This document shows positions 1 to 9,760 of a stretch of 64,000 bases of DNA, in pieces (positions within the stretch are counted from its first letter, which is position 1; each line of letters begins with the position of its first letter). The position numbers and the translations under genes were made by a program. This stretch comes from Isochrysis galbana (Eukaryota > Haptophyta > Isochrysidales > Isochrysidaceae), in NCBI GenBank assembly GCA_018136815.1, contig CM030934.1, positions 430,979 through 494,978 on the forward strand, in the 5' to 3' direction. Under the pieces are notes generated by a model. The model was given only the letters and a program-made list of their open reading frames with translations, had not been told where the DNA came from and ran no database searches.

Positions 1-842
1 TCCTCCGTCTCATCCTCGTCGTCATCCTCATCGCTGTCGTCATTCTCCTCGTCGTCCTTTGAGAGGGCTGAAGGCAGCTGCCGATCGTCCGCGTCGCCAG
101 GATCAATTATGAGGGCCACATCCTCATCATCATCCTCATCATCGGGTGGAGGTAGAGGCGGGGGCGGCTTGGCAGCTGGCACCTTACCGATTGCCTTGAG
201 GTGCTCAAGCTCGCGTTGCGCAAGCTCAGCGCGCAGATCCTTTGCGCGGACCTCCTCCTGCGTCCCCTGACCGGGAGCCCTGTAGATGAGAGCAGCAGGG
301 ACACGGGACTTGCGGCATCAGCGCGATGGAGAAAGCCCACCGAGAGCTACTGGCAGTAAGGCAAGAGGGCAAAGGAAGGAGGGAGGGAAAATGTGAAGCA
401 GAAAAAGTGAACAACGGTGAGAAATGAGGTCGGGCAGCGAGGACGCGAGGGGCGCAGAGTGCAGAGCTGGATGGAGAACTGAATGAGTGAAGGGCACATG
501 GCCTCAGAGCGTGGGAAGAGAGAGTGGGGGCATAGAAGGATCAACTGCCGTGCGTAGTGTGTGGGGAGAGCATGTGGATGGTAGTGGTGGAAGATGAGGG
601 GAGGAAGGGGCGGCGGGGGATGGAGACGCAGGGTGGGTGGGCGGGTGGGAGGGACGGAGGGAAGGGCGCGGGGTAAGAGAGAGAGAGAGAGGAGAGACGT
701 GCATGGCGCACCTCTTCTTGACCGTGAGCTGTCCGGCCAGGTCGTGCACGTGCACGCGCGACACGCCCGCCACGTACCGGCCGCCTCCCTGCTCCTTGCC
801 GCCCACCGCCGTGTGGAAGGTTGGTCGGTGCGCCGTCGTCAT
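1..842 (-). CDS. CWC15: CWC15/Cwf15 spliceosome-associated protein (3'-truncated by window edge)
   Basis: This is the N-terminal part of the Prp19/NTC-associated splicing factor CWC15, a nuclear protein of the activated spliceosome. Exon 1 runs 842-712 and begins MTTAHRPTFHTAVGGKE, which matches the family's nearly invariant MTTAxRPTF start followed by a glycine-rich stretch. A GT-AG intron (711-280) follows. Exon 2 (279-1) continues in phase with APGQGTQEEVRAKDLRAEL, the equivalent of the family motif around APEEVRxRDxRxEL, then a charged helix, a proline run and a very acidic Asp/Glu tract, all typical of CWC15. The basic C-terminal block ending the family lies outside the window. The ATG at 842 is the only start that gives the conserved N-terminus. 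The identification rests on family motifs recalled, not on a search. Confidence 0.9.
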
Positions 843-1456
843 CGCCCCCGCCCTCCTCCCCTCCCCCTCTGCCCCAACCCTTCCCTCTTACACGCGCGCG
901 CCTCCTGGGGGAAGGGGGCGGAGGGGAGAGGGGGGGGGAGGGGCGGAGAGAGGGGCCCCCGATAGCTATCGGGGGGCGTTGGCTCCTGGGGGGTAACATA
1001 TATCAAGTCCTTACAAGTCACTCTTTTAAAAAAATACTCGACCCCGACCAGGAGACACGTCCACTCGGGGGCTCGGGGGGGGGGGGGGGGGGGGGGTTGT
1101 AAGGGGTAAAGCGGTAAAGCCGACCACCGCGACCAAGAGGTTGGGCATGGCCAGAGATTCGCGAATTTTTTGCGCAATTTGCAATTTGGGTGAGTCAACG
1201 AAAACGACATTTTCGACGAAACTTGGCGGGGGGGGGGGGGGGGCGCGGAGCTCCGACGCGAAATTTGGGCCTGTTGCCTCCCCCCCTAACGCCCAACGCC
1301 CCCCCCCCTCGCGCCCACGCGCCACGCGACCCTAGCTTCCTACGGAAGTCAAAAACAGTGGCAGTGTGTTCCTACGGAAGTCAAAAATCAAAAACAGCGC
1401 CGTACACTGTTTTTCATCGTGTTTTTAGGAGACCCCTATGTCCTATGTCCGGAACA
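843..1456. other. Intergenic, poly-G and palindrome-rich
   Basis: No gene is visible. It holds a perfect 20-bp palindrome at 956-975 (CCCCCGATAGCTATCGGGGG), a run of 22 G at 1075-1096 and a shorter G-run near 1227-1242. It also holds two direct copies of TTCCTACGGAAGTCAAAAA (about 1338 and 1370) next to several CAAAAACAG words. The same CAAAAACAG words crowd the ends of the MITE at 21674-22221, so this may be a decayed relative. Confidence 0.5.
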
Positions 1457-1960
<504 letters not shown>

Positions 1961-1984
1961 GGGGGGGGGGGAGACTCTCCCCCT

Positions 1985-2460
1985 CCCTCTTCCCTCTTCC
2001 TCCTCTCTTCCCTGCGGCGGGGGCCCATGGCGCGCGCCTGCGGCCCCTCTTCAGGTCCCCAGGAGGCCTGCAGGGGGCCTGGTAGCACAGCTCAGGGGGC
2101 AGGTGAGGCTAGGGCATGGCCCTGGCCCCTCCTGCCTCTCTCTCGCTGGCTCTCGCGCCCCTGCCGGTCGACAGGAGCTGGCTGGAGGGTCCTGATCAGG
2201 GGGGCGGCTTAGGGGGGGAGGGGTTGGTCAGAGCGACACGCTGGCCAGCGCTTGCCAGGGCGTGCGATTTGTGCCCTGCTCTCAGGGGCAGGCGAGTGCC
2301 TGGGCTGTCTGGGTGAGTCCCCCCTACATCAGCAGCGCAGGGGGCAGGGGGGTGGGCTGGTTCTAGCCCCCCATGAGGGGAGTCGAGAGAGTGCCCCTCC
2401 TCCCCCTGGGCGACCAATCATAAGATTAGTGGCTTGGGCTTGTATGGGTATGGGTTAGCG
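1985..2460 (-). repeat. Possible divergent copy of the SINE-like dispersed repeat
   Basis: The order of words here resembles the internal part of the 0.92-kb element at 51657-52579: a pyrimidine-rich lead-in, GCGGCG..CCATGG.GCGC, CAGGGGGC, GGCCCCTCCTGCCTCTC. No ends or target-site duplication are recognisable. No gene is seen in 1985-2540. Confidence 0.3.
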
Positions 2461-2547
2461 TTATACACAAGGCTAGAGCCGCTCGGGCTTGGCACCCTGT
2501 CCTCCCTGCACACTCCGCTAAGCTACCGTGGACTGACAAGTGTGAGT

Positions 2548-2874
2548 TTACTGCTCTAGAAATGCGCCGGCTGGACGGCTGGACTCAGTGACCCAGCCCG
2601 GAACAGTACTCTCCAGGCTGGTACTCCCCCCCGCCGCGATGGCGTCCGCCGTACGTAGTCGCTGTGCCACCGTGTCACGTGCGTAGATGAGAGAAACTTC
2701 GGGGTCCCAGCGCCCGAGAGCTCGGAGCTACTGCTCCGTTCCGCCGGCGTCCGCCAGGTCCGTCGCGCTGCCGATGCAGAAGCTATGCACGCCGACCTCG
2801 GTTGCGTCTAGCTGGCCCGGGAGGCGGGCCAACAGCTGCTTCGCGTACTGGCTAAGCTCAGCCGTAGATTGGCG
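2548..2874 (-). pseudogene. Tyrosine recombinase C-terminal remnant (DIRS/Crypton-like)
   Basis: On the minus strand this reads as the C-terminal catalytic domain of a tyrosine recombinase. A segment ending GVHSFCIGSATDLADAGG corresponds to the usual HSFRIGGATDxxxAG box, and LRALGRWDPEVSLIYAR to the LGRW...Y box. Two defects show it is dead. The arginine of the H-x-x-R box is cysteine, and an in-frame TAG (2730-2728) lies between the two boxes. A further TAG (2877-2875) bounds it upstream, and it ends at TAA 2550-2548. Such enzymes mobilise DIRS-like retrotransposons and Cryptons. Too little remains to choose between them. Confidence 0.7.
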
Positions 2875-2982
2875 CTAGAGCCCCTGTTTTGCAGCCGCCG
2901 CCCGTCGCTTGTAGGCCGAATAGGGGGCCGTCGCGCCGCGCCCCAACCTAGCGCCCAACACGCAAAAGGGAGAGGCGAGCAT

Positions 2983-3203
2983 GTGAGCATGTTCGTGTTC
3001 ACACACCCGTCAATGAGACGCATCCGACGTATGCGTTTCCCCGTACTCACCCTTCTCAAGGGCTACGGTCGCAGCCCTCGTCGTAGTCTATCCTGAGCAT
3101 GTTCGTGTTCACACACAACGTCAACGCGACGCATCCGGCGTATGCGTTTCCCTCTACTCACCCTTCTCAAGGGCTAGGGTCGCAGCCCTCATCACAGTCT
3201 ATC
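2983..3203. repeat. Two-copy tandem duplication, unit about 109 bp
   Basis: The sequence from GAGCATGTTCGTGTTCACAC through CTCAAGGGCTA to GTCTATCC occurs twice in a row (about 2984-3092 and 3093-3200) with roughly 85-90% identity. The second copy overlaps the stop codon and 3' end of the DUF2087-like gene at 3192. The repeat therefore duplicates that gene's 3' flank. Confidence 0.8.
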
Positions 3204-4847
3204 CACAGCCAATTTGAGCGCCTCCTCCCTAAGCTGCACGCCACCACCTCCTGGCAAGCGCTCCACCAACCCACATCGCTCAAGCTCCTTCCTAATTGTT
3301 GGGCAGTCCGGCACCTTTGCACGCGTGAATCGCGTCCCGATGAGCCAATCGATCTCACGTTCAATGTACTGGCGCCCAGGGACGAGGAAGTGCGCTAAGA
3401 ACAGGGCGCCCAGCGCCTGCTGCTTCGCCTTCCGCGGCCATGCGCTCAAGACGCGGATGCCGCCCTCCACGTGAATTAGGCCGGCAACTGATTTCTTCGC
3501 TATGATGACCTCTGACTCTTGTGCCGTGGGCACCGCATGCGGAAGGAAACAGCGGACAGAGTCTCGGCCATTGTTGCATATCTCTTCGGCGGTGGGCATT
3601 GGCTGACACACAAGGAGGCTCCAGCGCCCGGCGCCCGGCGCATGACCCTCGTCCCATCCATCGATTCTAAACGGCGGAAGGCGGGCATGGATCGTGCCAT
3701 GCTCGATGGTTCTGTCAGCGAGCATGCATCGCACCTCGCAGCAAACGGTGGGCTCGTCGACGTGCGTCTCGAGAGACGCAAATATGAAATTGTCTTCTTG
3801 CACCGTGCCGTGGCATACGGCATGTCTTTCGTCTGCTCCAGTCGTGGGGACAAAGGTGACCGACGCACGCGAGTACGCCCAGTCTTCCACTCTATCCTTG
3901 ACTGGCTCAAGTAAGACGCAGCGGTAGCGTCGGTAGGCGCGCGGTTCTGTGCAGTCAAAGCTGGCCCTCGGAGCGGACACCCATTGGGCAGCAAGCGGGA
4001 GGGCCCACCATGGACGGCGCGAAATGACTGCTGCTCGAGTGGCGAAGAGCTTGTCCCCATCGAGCACGAACTTCACCCGAGAGCTAGAGAGTGTGTACCG
4101 GCACGGGCCGGTATAGGTCTGCTCCCCCTCTCCGCCGTCGTGGCTGCCGTCCTGCTCCACGTCATCACTTAGGACGTGTGCCACGGACTCGACGCCATCT
4201 CTGACATTCACCAGAAGCCCGCGGCGCAAGAGATCGGCGATGATGGCTTTCACGAGTGCCTCTTCCGCCGTCTCCTCCAAGTGTGCGTGAACCACCATGC
4301 GCACGTCTTTGGCAGAGTAGCGTGCCTCGGGCACGAATCGCATGGCAAGCCAGAGAGATGCCCATAGCTGGTGCCTGTCTCGCGAGGGCCACCTGGAGAA
4401 GGTGTGCGCGACGGGCATTTCGGCGTGCTCGCGCATGTACTTGTTCTGCACCAGCAAACCGCGCAACACCTCCGACGCCAGTGAGCGCTCGAGGCCGAAG
4501 AGAACCCGCTGCTCTCGATCGCTTTCCCTCTCATCCCTCCCTTCTCCGTCCCCATCCCCGTCTCTCTCTGCCTCTTCCTGCCTCTCCCTCTTCATCTCCG
4601 TCTCCCTCTCTGTCTTTCGCTCGCTCTCTCCCTCTCCCTCTCGCCGCCCCTTCCACCGCTCTCGCTCACTCTCCGCCCTCTTGCCGCACTCCCTCCACAA
4701 GGTGAGCTGAGCGTCGGCGTGAAGCCAGAGAGGGGGAAGAGTGAAATCGTGCAGCTCCACTCCGCCCAGCGCCGACCGGCCGTCGTGTGAGCTGTATTCC
4801 AGCAGCAGTGAGCCGAAGGCGGCGGCCGACGGCGCCTCCGACCCCAT
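3192..4847 (-). CDS. Protein with two DUF2087-like domains
   Basis: A 551-codon open frame. Near the C-terminus (about residues 475-545) is a good DUF2087-like domain: ALGALFLAHFLVPGRQYIER, then EIDWLI, PDCPTIRKELERCGLVER and a Gly-rich tail. This is the KKRLALLxxIAxRFExGRxYSExEVNxIL...DxxTLRRxLVDxGLLxR pattern of that family. A second, more divergent copy lies at about 148-215 (RFVPEARYSAKDVRMVV...IIADLLRRGLL). DUF2087 folds as a small winged-helix-like unit, often with transcription regulators in bacteria. The function here is unknown. Residues 60-115 are an Arg/Glu/Asp tract encoded by GA-rich DNA. The middle (about 230-450) is unrecognised. The first in-frame ATG is 4847. The frame stays open to 4877, so an upstream exon is possible. 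Confidence 0.65.
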   Translation of the reverse strand: MGSEAPSAAAFGSLLLEYSSHDGRSALGGVELHDFTLPPLWLHADAQLTLWRECGKRAESERERWKGRREGEGESERKTERETEMKRERQEEAERDGDGDGEGRDERESDREQRVLFGLERSLASEVLRGLLVQNKYMREHAEMPVAHTFSRWPSRDRHQLWASLWLAMRFVPEARYSAKDVRMVVHAHLEETAEEALVKAIIADLLRRGLLVNVRDGVESVAHVLSDDVEQDGSHDGGEGEQTYTGPCRYTLSSSRVKFVLDGDKLFATRAAVISRRPWWALPLAAQWVSAPRASFDCTEPRAYRRYRCVLLEPVKDRVEDWAYSRASVTFVPTTGADERHAVCHGTVQEDNFIFASLETHVDEPTVCCEVRCMLADRTIEHGTIHARLPPFRIDGWDEGHAPGAGRWSLLVCQPMPTAEEICNNGRDSVRCFLPHAVPTAQESEVIIAKKSVAGLIHVEGGIRVLSAWPRKAKQQALGALFLAHFLVPGRQYIEREIDWLIGTRFTRAKVPDCPTIRKELERCGLVERLPGGGGVQLREEALKLAVDRL

Positions 4848-4877
4848 CGAAGCTTGGCGACGCGGGCCCACGCCCAA

Positions 4878-6195
4878 GATCCAAAAACATTATCAGGGGG
4901 TTTTAGGGAGTTTGATCGGGGTTTGACATCAGATTTGACCGCAGACCTCGCGATCAAACCGCGATGAACCGGTTTACTTTGACCTCGCAAGGGGGCGGGA
5001 AGATCAGACCCAGTTGGTTCACCTACTGGTTTTTCTTTCTCTGGCGCCTGGCATTGTGGCGGTGAGCGAGAGCGCCGTCGCTGCCGCAAGAGGGCCCTCT
5101 GGCCTCTGGCAGCTAGCAGCCTGCAGCGACACATGCACAGCATGTCCCCACACCAAGTGGCGTTGCCGTCTTCCCGCCAGCCCATTCATCGCAGCCCGCC
5201 CGCACCGCGCGCGCGCAGGTGACGACGAGCACGTACGTGACAATGAACTATGCTCCGGAGCAACGCAAGTATGCACGTATGCACTCCTTCGCCCTATCCG
5301 CCGCTCGCCGCGTCTCGTTTCACTCCCCGGCGCCCGGCGAGGAACCACTCACTCTCCTGGCATGCCTGATGGCTTGCCAGGAGCGCACTGCCTTGCTAAC
5401 CCATTCCTCTCCCCACAGGCACGCCTGATTCGCCCGCTCAGGCCTGTCGTGGCGAGCCCATCCCTCTGACCAGCCCTAGCCCGGTCACTCACTATGGGGG
5501 TACGATGCGTACAAATAGGTCGCCGCGTCAAGCTTCCGAATTTGTGCTCAAAGGGCCCACGGGTGCTCTCGTCTTCTATTTTAAGCGCCGCCTTCAACGT
5601 TCGGTTTCTCGGTTATCTTTGGTTCTCTCGCCTTGTAGTTCTAATTCTGGATTTCTTCTATTTCGGTTATTTTGTTCTCCTTCCATGCAACTCGTCGAGA
5701 CGACTCGAATTTAGTCGGGGAGTGTCGTATTCCATACGAGGACAGACTTTTACTTTTAGCCGGCGAGCTATTTTAACTCTCAAGGTCTCGTTGATGGGTA
5801 TATCGTCTCTTCTCCTACTTTCGCTTGATGACATCAAACGTTCCACGATTGTCGTCCGTCTTCTGTTATACGTTATACCTAGGCCTGAGCGAAAATATGT
5901 AGTTTTTCGTGCCCAAATATGTGGGGAAAATATGTGGAAAATATGTAAAAACTTGCCCAAATATGTGGAAAAATATGTAGCTTTTGCCCCCCCAAAAAAA
6001 CCTCTCGTGGCCGCATTCCCCGCTTCCGGCCTCGCCGCACATGCTCTTTGTCATTGTCACTCTTTTCACTCTTCTTTGTGCCTCTCCTCTCTCCCCTACA
6101 GACCCTTTCTTTCTAGCTATTGCTGTATACAATGTGTGTACCATGAATCGAAACAGAGAATCTCGCCGCACACAGCACACACTACACACTACACA
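4878..6195. other. Gene-free stretch with an AT-rich word cluster
   Basis: No convincing coding region. From 5886 to 5980 AAATATGTGG and AAAATATGT words recur five times in an otherwise GC-rich setting. Related CCCAAATAT words recur at 19670-19770 and 59150-59245. An open frame of 236 codons on the plus strand from 5494 shows no domain and is low-complexity hydrophobic. Confidence 0.4.
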
Positions 6196-6655
6196 CTACG
6201 ATGACGAGGCCTTGTTGCGCTTGTTGTTGTTGTAGCGCAACATGACCGCTGCCTCCACTTGGTCGGCCAAGGAAGAAGACCGTTCAGAACCAAACATGCA
6301 TGTCAACAAAGAAAAGACACGTTCACTTGAGGCAGAATTGGGACTCAGACACATAACAATCCTTGCAACCTGGGCCCAATGTGGAAATTGGTTTTGATTC
6401 GATGCCCACCAAGCGAGAACATCCCTGGTGAATGCCTTCATGTCAGAGTGGTCCACTTGCACGCCTCTACACGCCACCATGTAGGAAGGGAGCTCTTGCA
6501 TCAAGTGCTCGGTATCACAGAGTGCCGTCATCTGCCAACACAACCCATTGGTCCTTACCGATAGAATCGGCTTTACCGATAACTTTGTCTGCCAGATTCC
6601 TTTTCATCAAGTCATCAGCCTCTTTCATCATGTGCACCACCTTCTGGACTCTTCT
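6196..6655 (-). pseudogene. hAT transposase, C-terminal dimerisation fragment
   Basis: The minus strand reads WWASNQNQFPHWAQVARIVM, CLSPNSASSERVFSLLTCMF and then MLRYNNNKR before the stop. This is the hallmark hAT C-terminal dimerisation region (W...FP.LA.VARxxLxxPxSSASSERVFSxLT...MLRYN). The part upstream of about 6543 is poorly conserved. No catalytic domain or terminal repeat is present, so it is the 3' end of a dead element. It abuts an integrase fragment of opposite orientation at about 6658. Confidence 0.85.
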
Positions 6656-6660
6656 CTACT

Positions 6661-6895
6661 GTGGATGCTGGTAGCGGCTTCACCCGGGTATGGCCCGCGC
6701 GAGCCATGACCGCCGAGGTCGCAGCCTCAGCTCTAGGCCAATTCATTGCAGACGTCGCCGCTCATCTTCGCTCCCTTGACGGCACATACAAGCCCTCCAT
6801 TGTGCGATCCGACAAGGGAAGCGCTTTCCTCTCCTATCACTTCCGAGACTTCCTTGCTCACCGTCGTATCCGTGCAAGCTACTCATCGGAATACT
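6661..6895 (+). pseudogene. Retroelement integrase core fragment (copia-like)
   Basis: The plus strand reads VDAGSGFTRVWPARAMTAEV, then SIVRSDKGSAFLSYHFRDFL and AHRRIRASYSSEY. This fits a retroviral-type integrase core: first catalytic Asp in VDxxSxFxxVxP, second in xRSDKGxxF, then GI.H/S before the third acidic residue. The frame degenerates directly after SSEY, before the NG..ER segment, so the catalytic Glu is missing. The spacing suits Ty1/copia, but a Ty3 relative is not excluded. Confidence 0.65.
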
Positions 6896-7275
6896 GTCGA
6901 GTCGAGCGGAGCCGGAGGGCTCTGAGCCACTCCGTCGCGAGCAGCACCGGCGGCTAGCGCGGCGCTTTGGCCCTCCTCCCCACCGGGAGTCGGGTGAATG
7001 AAATTCTGGACTGGGTCGGGCAACCCCATTTGGGTGTCTGGACGGGGAACGAACGGCGAACGAAGGGCTGTGGGGCGGCGAGGCGCTCCTAGCGGCCCTA
7101 GTGTGATGGGTTGTAAGAGATTGTTAGACCTACAAAGAACTCTTCCCTCAGGGAGGGAGCCTAAGCTGCTTGAGTGCAGCGACGCAGCGAACAACGACGG
7201 ACAACGAAGCTGAGAACAACAGGTTACACCGACTCACGAACACACCGGAATCATTCACCCAAACCAAGCAAATTA
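6896..7275 (-). mobile_element. LTR-element leader/LTR-like region with possible gag start
   Basis: Read on the minus strand, GCTTGGTTTGGGTGAATGAT (about 7270-7251), followed by a shared stretch through GAGTCGG..CCTGTTGTT, also occurs at 36935-37005. There it precedes a gag-like frame, so this looks like the LTR or 5' leader of the same family. Downstream on the same strand a Pro/Ala-rich frame (7194-6883) may be a degraded gag N-terminus. No TG...CA ends could be fixed. Confidence 0.45.
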
Positions 7276-8109
7276 TCAAGCAACCGCGACACCTTCATGT
7301 CGGTACGGCTCTGTACTCGACAAATCAGTCCCGGTGAGCTCCAGAATACGCGAAACAAGAACCGAACAAAGATTCGAACCGGCGTCGGTTCGAAGCTGCC
7401 TAGGGACTCCATAACGCGTCACAATCAAGCGGATGAACATGTCCAAGGCCATCTCCGACGAGGGATCCCCATTCGACGGCTCAGCCTCAATCCATCGAGT
7501 GAGCGAGTCGATGAAGACGACCAGCTTGTCGTAACCCGAGACTCCAGGCACGAAGTTGTGAGTGGGAGCCAGTGAGAGCACGTCGCAGTAGACCACATCA
7601 AAGGGGTAGGTACCCACGGAGAGACCGGAGGGCGACGCTAGAGCCCTCGGTAGCGGCTTGGCGAGGGTGCACTCGTGGCATTCCCGGACGTAGGATGCAA
7701 CGTCGGAAGACATGCCCGGCCAGTATACCCGAGTACGAAGAAGACCGGACATACGAGAAACTCCAAGGTGACCGGAGCGATCGTGGTAGGCGAAGAGGTA
7801 GCGAGACCGCAACGAGGGCGGAACATAGAGCACTAGCGAGTCCGGGTCGGTGGAGTCAGGAACGGTGCGATAGTAGACGAGCCCATCGTGAACGACGAAA
7901 CGGCGAAACATCTTGGATTGCTGAGCGGGAACAGGAGCGACAGAACTGGAACACGAATCATCTTCGGCAATGGGGCCTGAGGCGGCGGCCTGCGGAGGCG
8001 ACCCTTGGCCTGATGGCTCGTGATTGACCGTCTCTCCTGAGCCTAGGAGTGGCTCTACGAACGGATCTTCCGCCAGGGCCGCTCTCATCTCTTCGGAAGT
8101 CGGAAGCAT
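7276..8109 (-). pseudogene. Ty3/gypsy-type integrase, truncated
   Basis: The frame encodes the HHCC zinc-binding domain (HDRSGHLGVSRMSGLLRTRV, then YWPGM, ending YVRECHECTLAK). The integrase core follows, with the first Asp in FDVVYCDVLSL and the second in RQLRTDAGSNL. It breaks off at SSTEPYRHEG before the third catalytic residue, where LTR-like sequence begins. Upstream (8109-7950) is a Ser/Pro/Glu-rich linker rather than reverse transcriptase or RNase H, so the element is internally deleted as well as 3'-truncated. Confidence 0.85.
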
Positions 8110-8620
8110 CGCTCTTTGCCTCGCCTGAAGCCTTAGAGCGTACGCTAGCCACAGTTTGCTTCGTCGAGGTCCGGGATTGATGACGCTTCACCCGGGCCTG
8201 TTCGTAAGGGCTGAGGTACCGTTGGCAGAGATTGACACACGAGAGCGCCGACCGACCTAGCTCGTGGTTCTCTACGCGGAAACGAGTCTCCGCGAGCACC
8301 TCCGCAAATTTAATCGCATTGTCGACGCCGCGCTGAGGATCAACCTTATCATTCCGAATGATTTCCTCGAACCTCTGGTTGATCTCATGGGCCATGTTTG
8401 GATGATCCCACACGTTGGTGGAGTCGAGCGAGAGAGAGAGAGACTCCGCAGCGACGGCCGGAGCGTGTCTCCGTTGTAACTTCCCCACGTAGCGGAGAGT
8501 CCGAAGGGGAGCGTCATGTCGCGCGACCACGGCGATCACTTTGGATACAGATCGCAACGAGATGTCTTCACAACCGAATAAATCTTGCCGTTGAGCGTGA
8601 ACCTTCTAGACGCTTCTAAC
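7958..8620 (-). pseudogene. Gag-like region of the same Ty3/gypsy remnant
   Basis: A minus-strand frame (about 8557-7958) contains a helical segment around PNMAHEINQRFEEIIRNDKV and VLAETRFRVENHELGRSAL, followed by a basic tail. There is no recognised domain. Its position just upstream of the integrase on the same strand suggests gag. The stretch 8430-8640 matches 35680-35915 in inverted orientation (shared words TCTAGACG, GAGTAGCAACCAAGG, GGCGATCAC.TTGGATACAGATCGCA). This shows two copies of one family in the window. Confidence 0.45.
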
Positions 8621-9304
8621 GAACAACCCTGAGTAGCAACCAAGGGGAAGAAACACCAAAGGGGCCAAGGCTTGCATGTAACTTGCACCAAGGGGAAAGA
8701 TTCCCTCACCTAGGAAGCGAACCTACACCGGTCTCCAAGGGGAGATGGCAAATTAAACCTCAAATCTCGAGCGGCTAGAGCAACCGACTCGCTCGCCAAA
8801 ACCTTGACCGAGAAGAAAGAAGCAAGGACCTACAAGCCAAGGGTAGCGGACCTAGGGAATGTGAGAGGAAGTTTCCGAACGCCAACGCGAACGCCAAACG
8901 CGGGAAGGCAACGAAACCCTAACCAGGCCAAGCAGAACCTATGAAGAACAGGCCTGGACGACAACAAAAGTGAGCAGGTCCCAAGAAAGAACCGGAACCC
9001 AACAAGAAACAACAAGCCTTGCAAGAAGCTAAATAAGCCTTCACAAGGTAACCTGATAGCCTGAGACAAGCGCGCGGCGAGTGACAGGCAACCTGGCTCC
9101 TTTGGGTCAAGATTACCCGAAAGGAGGAAACCTGGAATCTAGACGGCTTCCACCCCCTCACTGGCACTGGAGCCGTCCGATGGCTCTGGGGTCTGGGGGG
9201 CTGCGCATCGCTGCGTCTGCCTCCTCCCACCCCCCGAAGACTTCGCGCGCGCGGGGGGGGGGGGGAGGGGGGGGGGGGGGCTCGCAAACCTGCGCCTACC
9301 ACCT
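8621..9304. other. Gene-free stretch
   Basis: No coding signal on either strand. Moderately A-rich up to about 9080, possibly more LTR-element sequence. It ends with a broken poly-G tract (9250-9281). Confidence 0.4.
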
Positions 9305-9312
9305 TAACTAAG

Positions 9313-9752
9313 CAGTGATGGTGCATCAGTACTGGCGTCAGTTTTTTACATCAGTGTCAGTTCACCTCAAGCTGACAACTGATGTCAGTTGTCAGTTGTC
9401 AGCAGCTTGGAGCGGGGAGAAAAACAAAACACGCAGTCCTCTTTACTTTCTACAGCCAAAGAAAAAAAATTGGAAAACAAGCCAATCTGGGGTTCGAACT
9501 CGTGCCCAGCATCGCACACCGCAAGCACAGTGCGTCCTGAGCCGCTAGGGGCCCGTTATCGAACAAGGGCCGGGCGTTTTGTCTTATATAGATTTGCAGC
9601 AAAGACACAGGTCACTGATGTCAGCTGATATTCTGCTCGCTCAGAGCCTTTGAGGTGATGTCAGCTGATGGACCTCATCAGCTGACATCAGCTACTGTTG
9701 TCAGTGTTAGCTCGAAGTTGGTGTCAGCTGACGGACTGATGCACCATCACTG
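9313..9752. mobile_element. hAT-type MITE, 440 bp, complete with 8-bp TSD
   Basis: Perfect 18-bp terminal inverted repeats begin CAGTGATGGTGCATCAGT (9313) and end ACTGATGCACCATCACTG (9752). The element is flanked by identical 8-bp direct repeats TAACTAAG (9305-9312 and 9753-9760). A CAG...CTG terminus with an 8-bp duplication is diagnostic of the hAT superfamily. Subterminal regions are packed with GTCAGCTGA/GTCAGTTG words, as in hAT transposase binding sites. There is no transposase, so it is non-autonomous. The interior holds a tRNA-like segment on the minus strand (see findings). Confidence 0.92.
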
Positions 9753-9760
9753 TAACTAAG

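Noticed and set aside
5494-6204. 236-codon plus-strand frame
   Set aside because: Hydrophobic low-complexity sequence over AT-rich repeats, with no domain.
7372-7394. Palindrome TTCGAACCG/CGGTTCGAA as a regulatory site
   Set aside because: It lies within the integrase coding frame of a dead element and shows no other sign of function.
9480-9560. A functional tRNA gene
   Set aside because: The B-box and one stem fit, but the T-stem and acceptor stem do not pair and the anticodon loop is short. Kept only as a tRNA-like finding.
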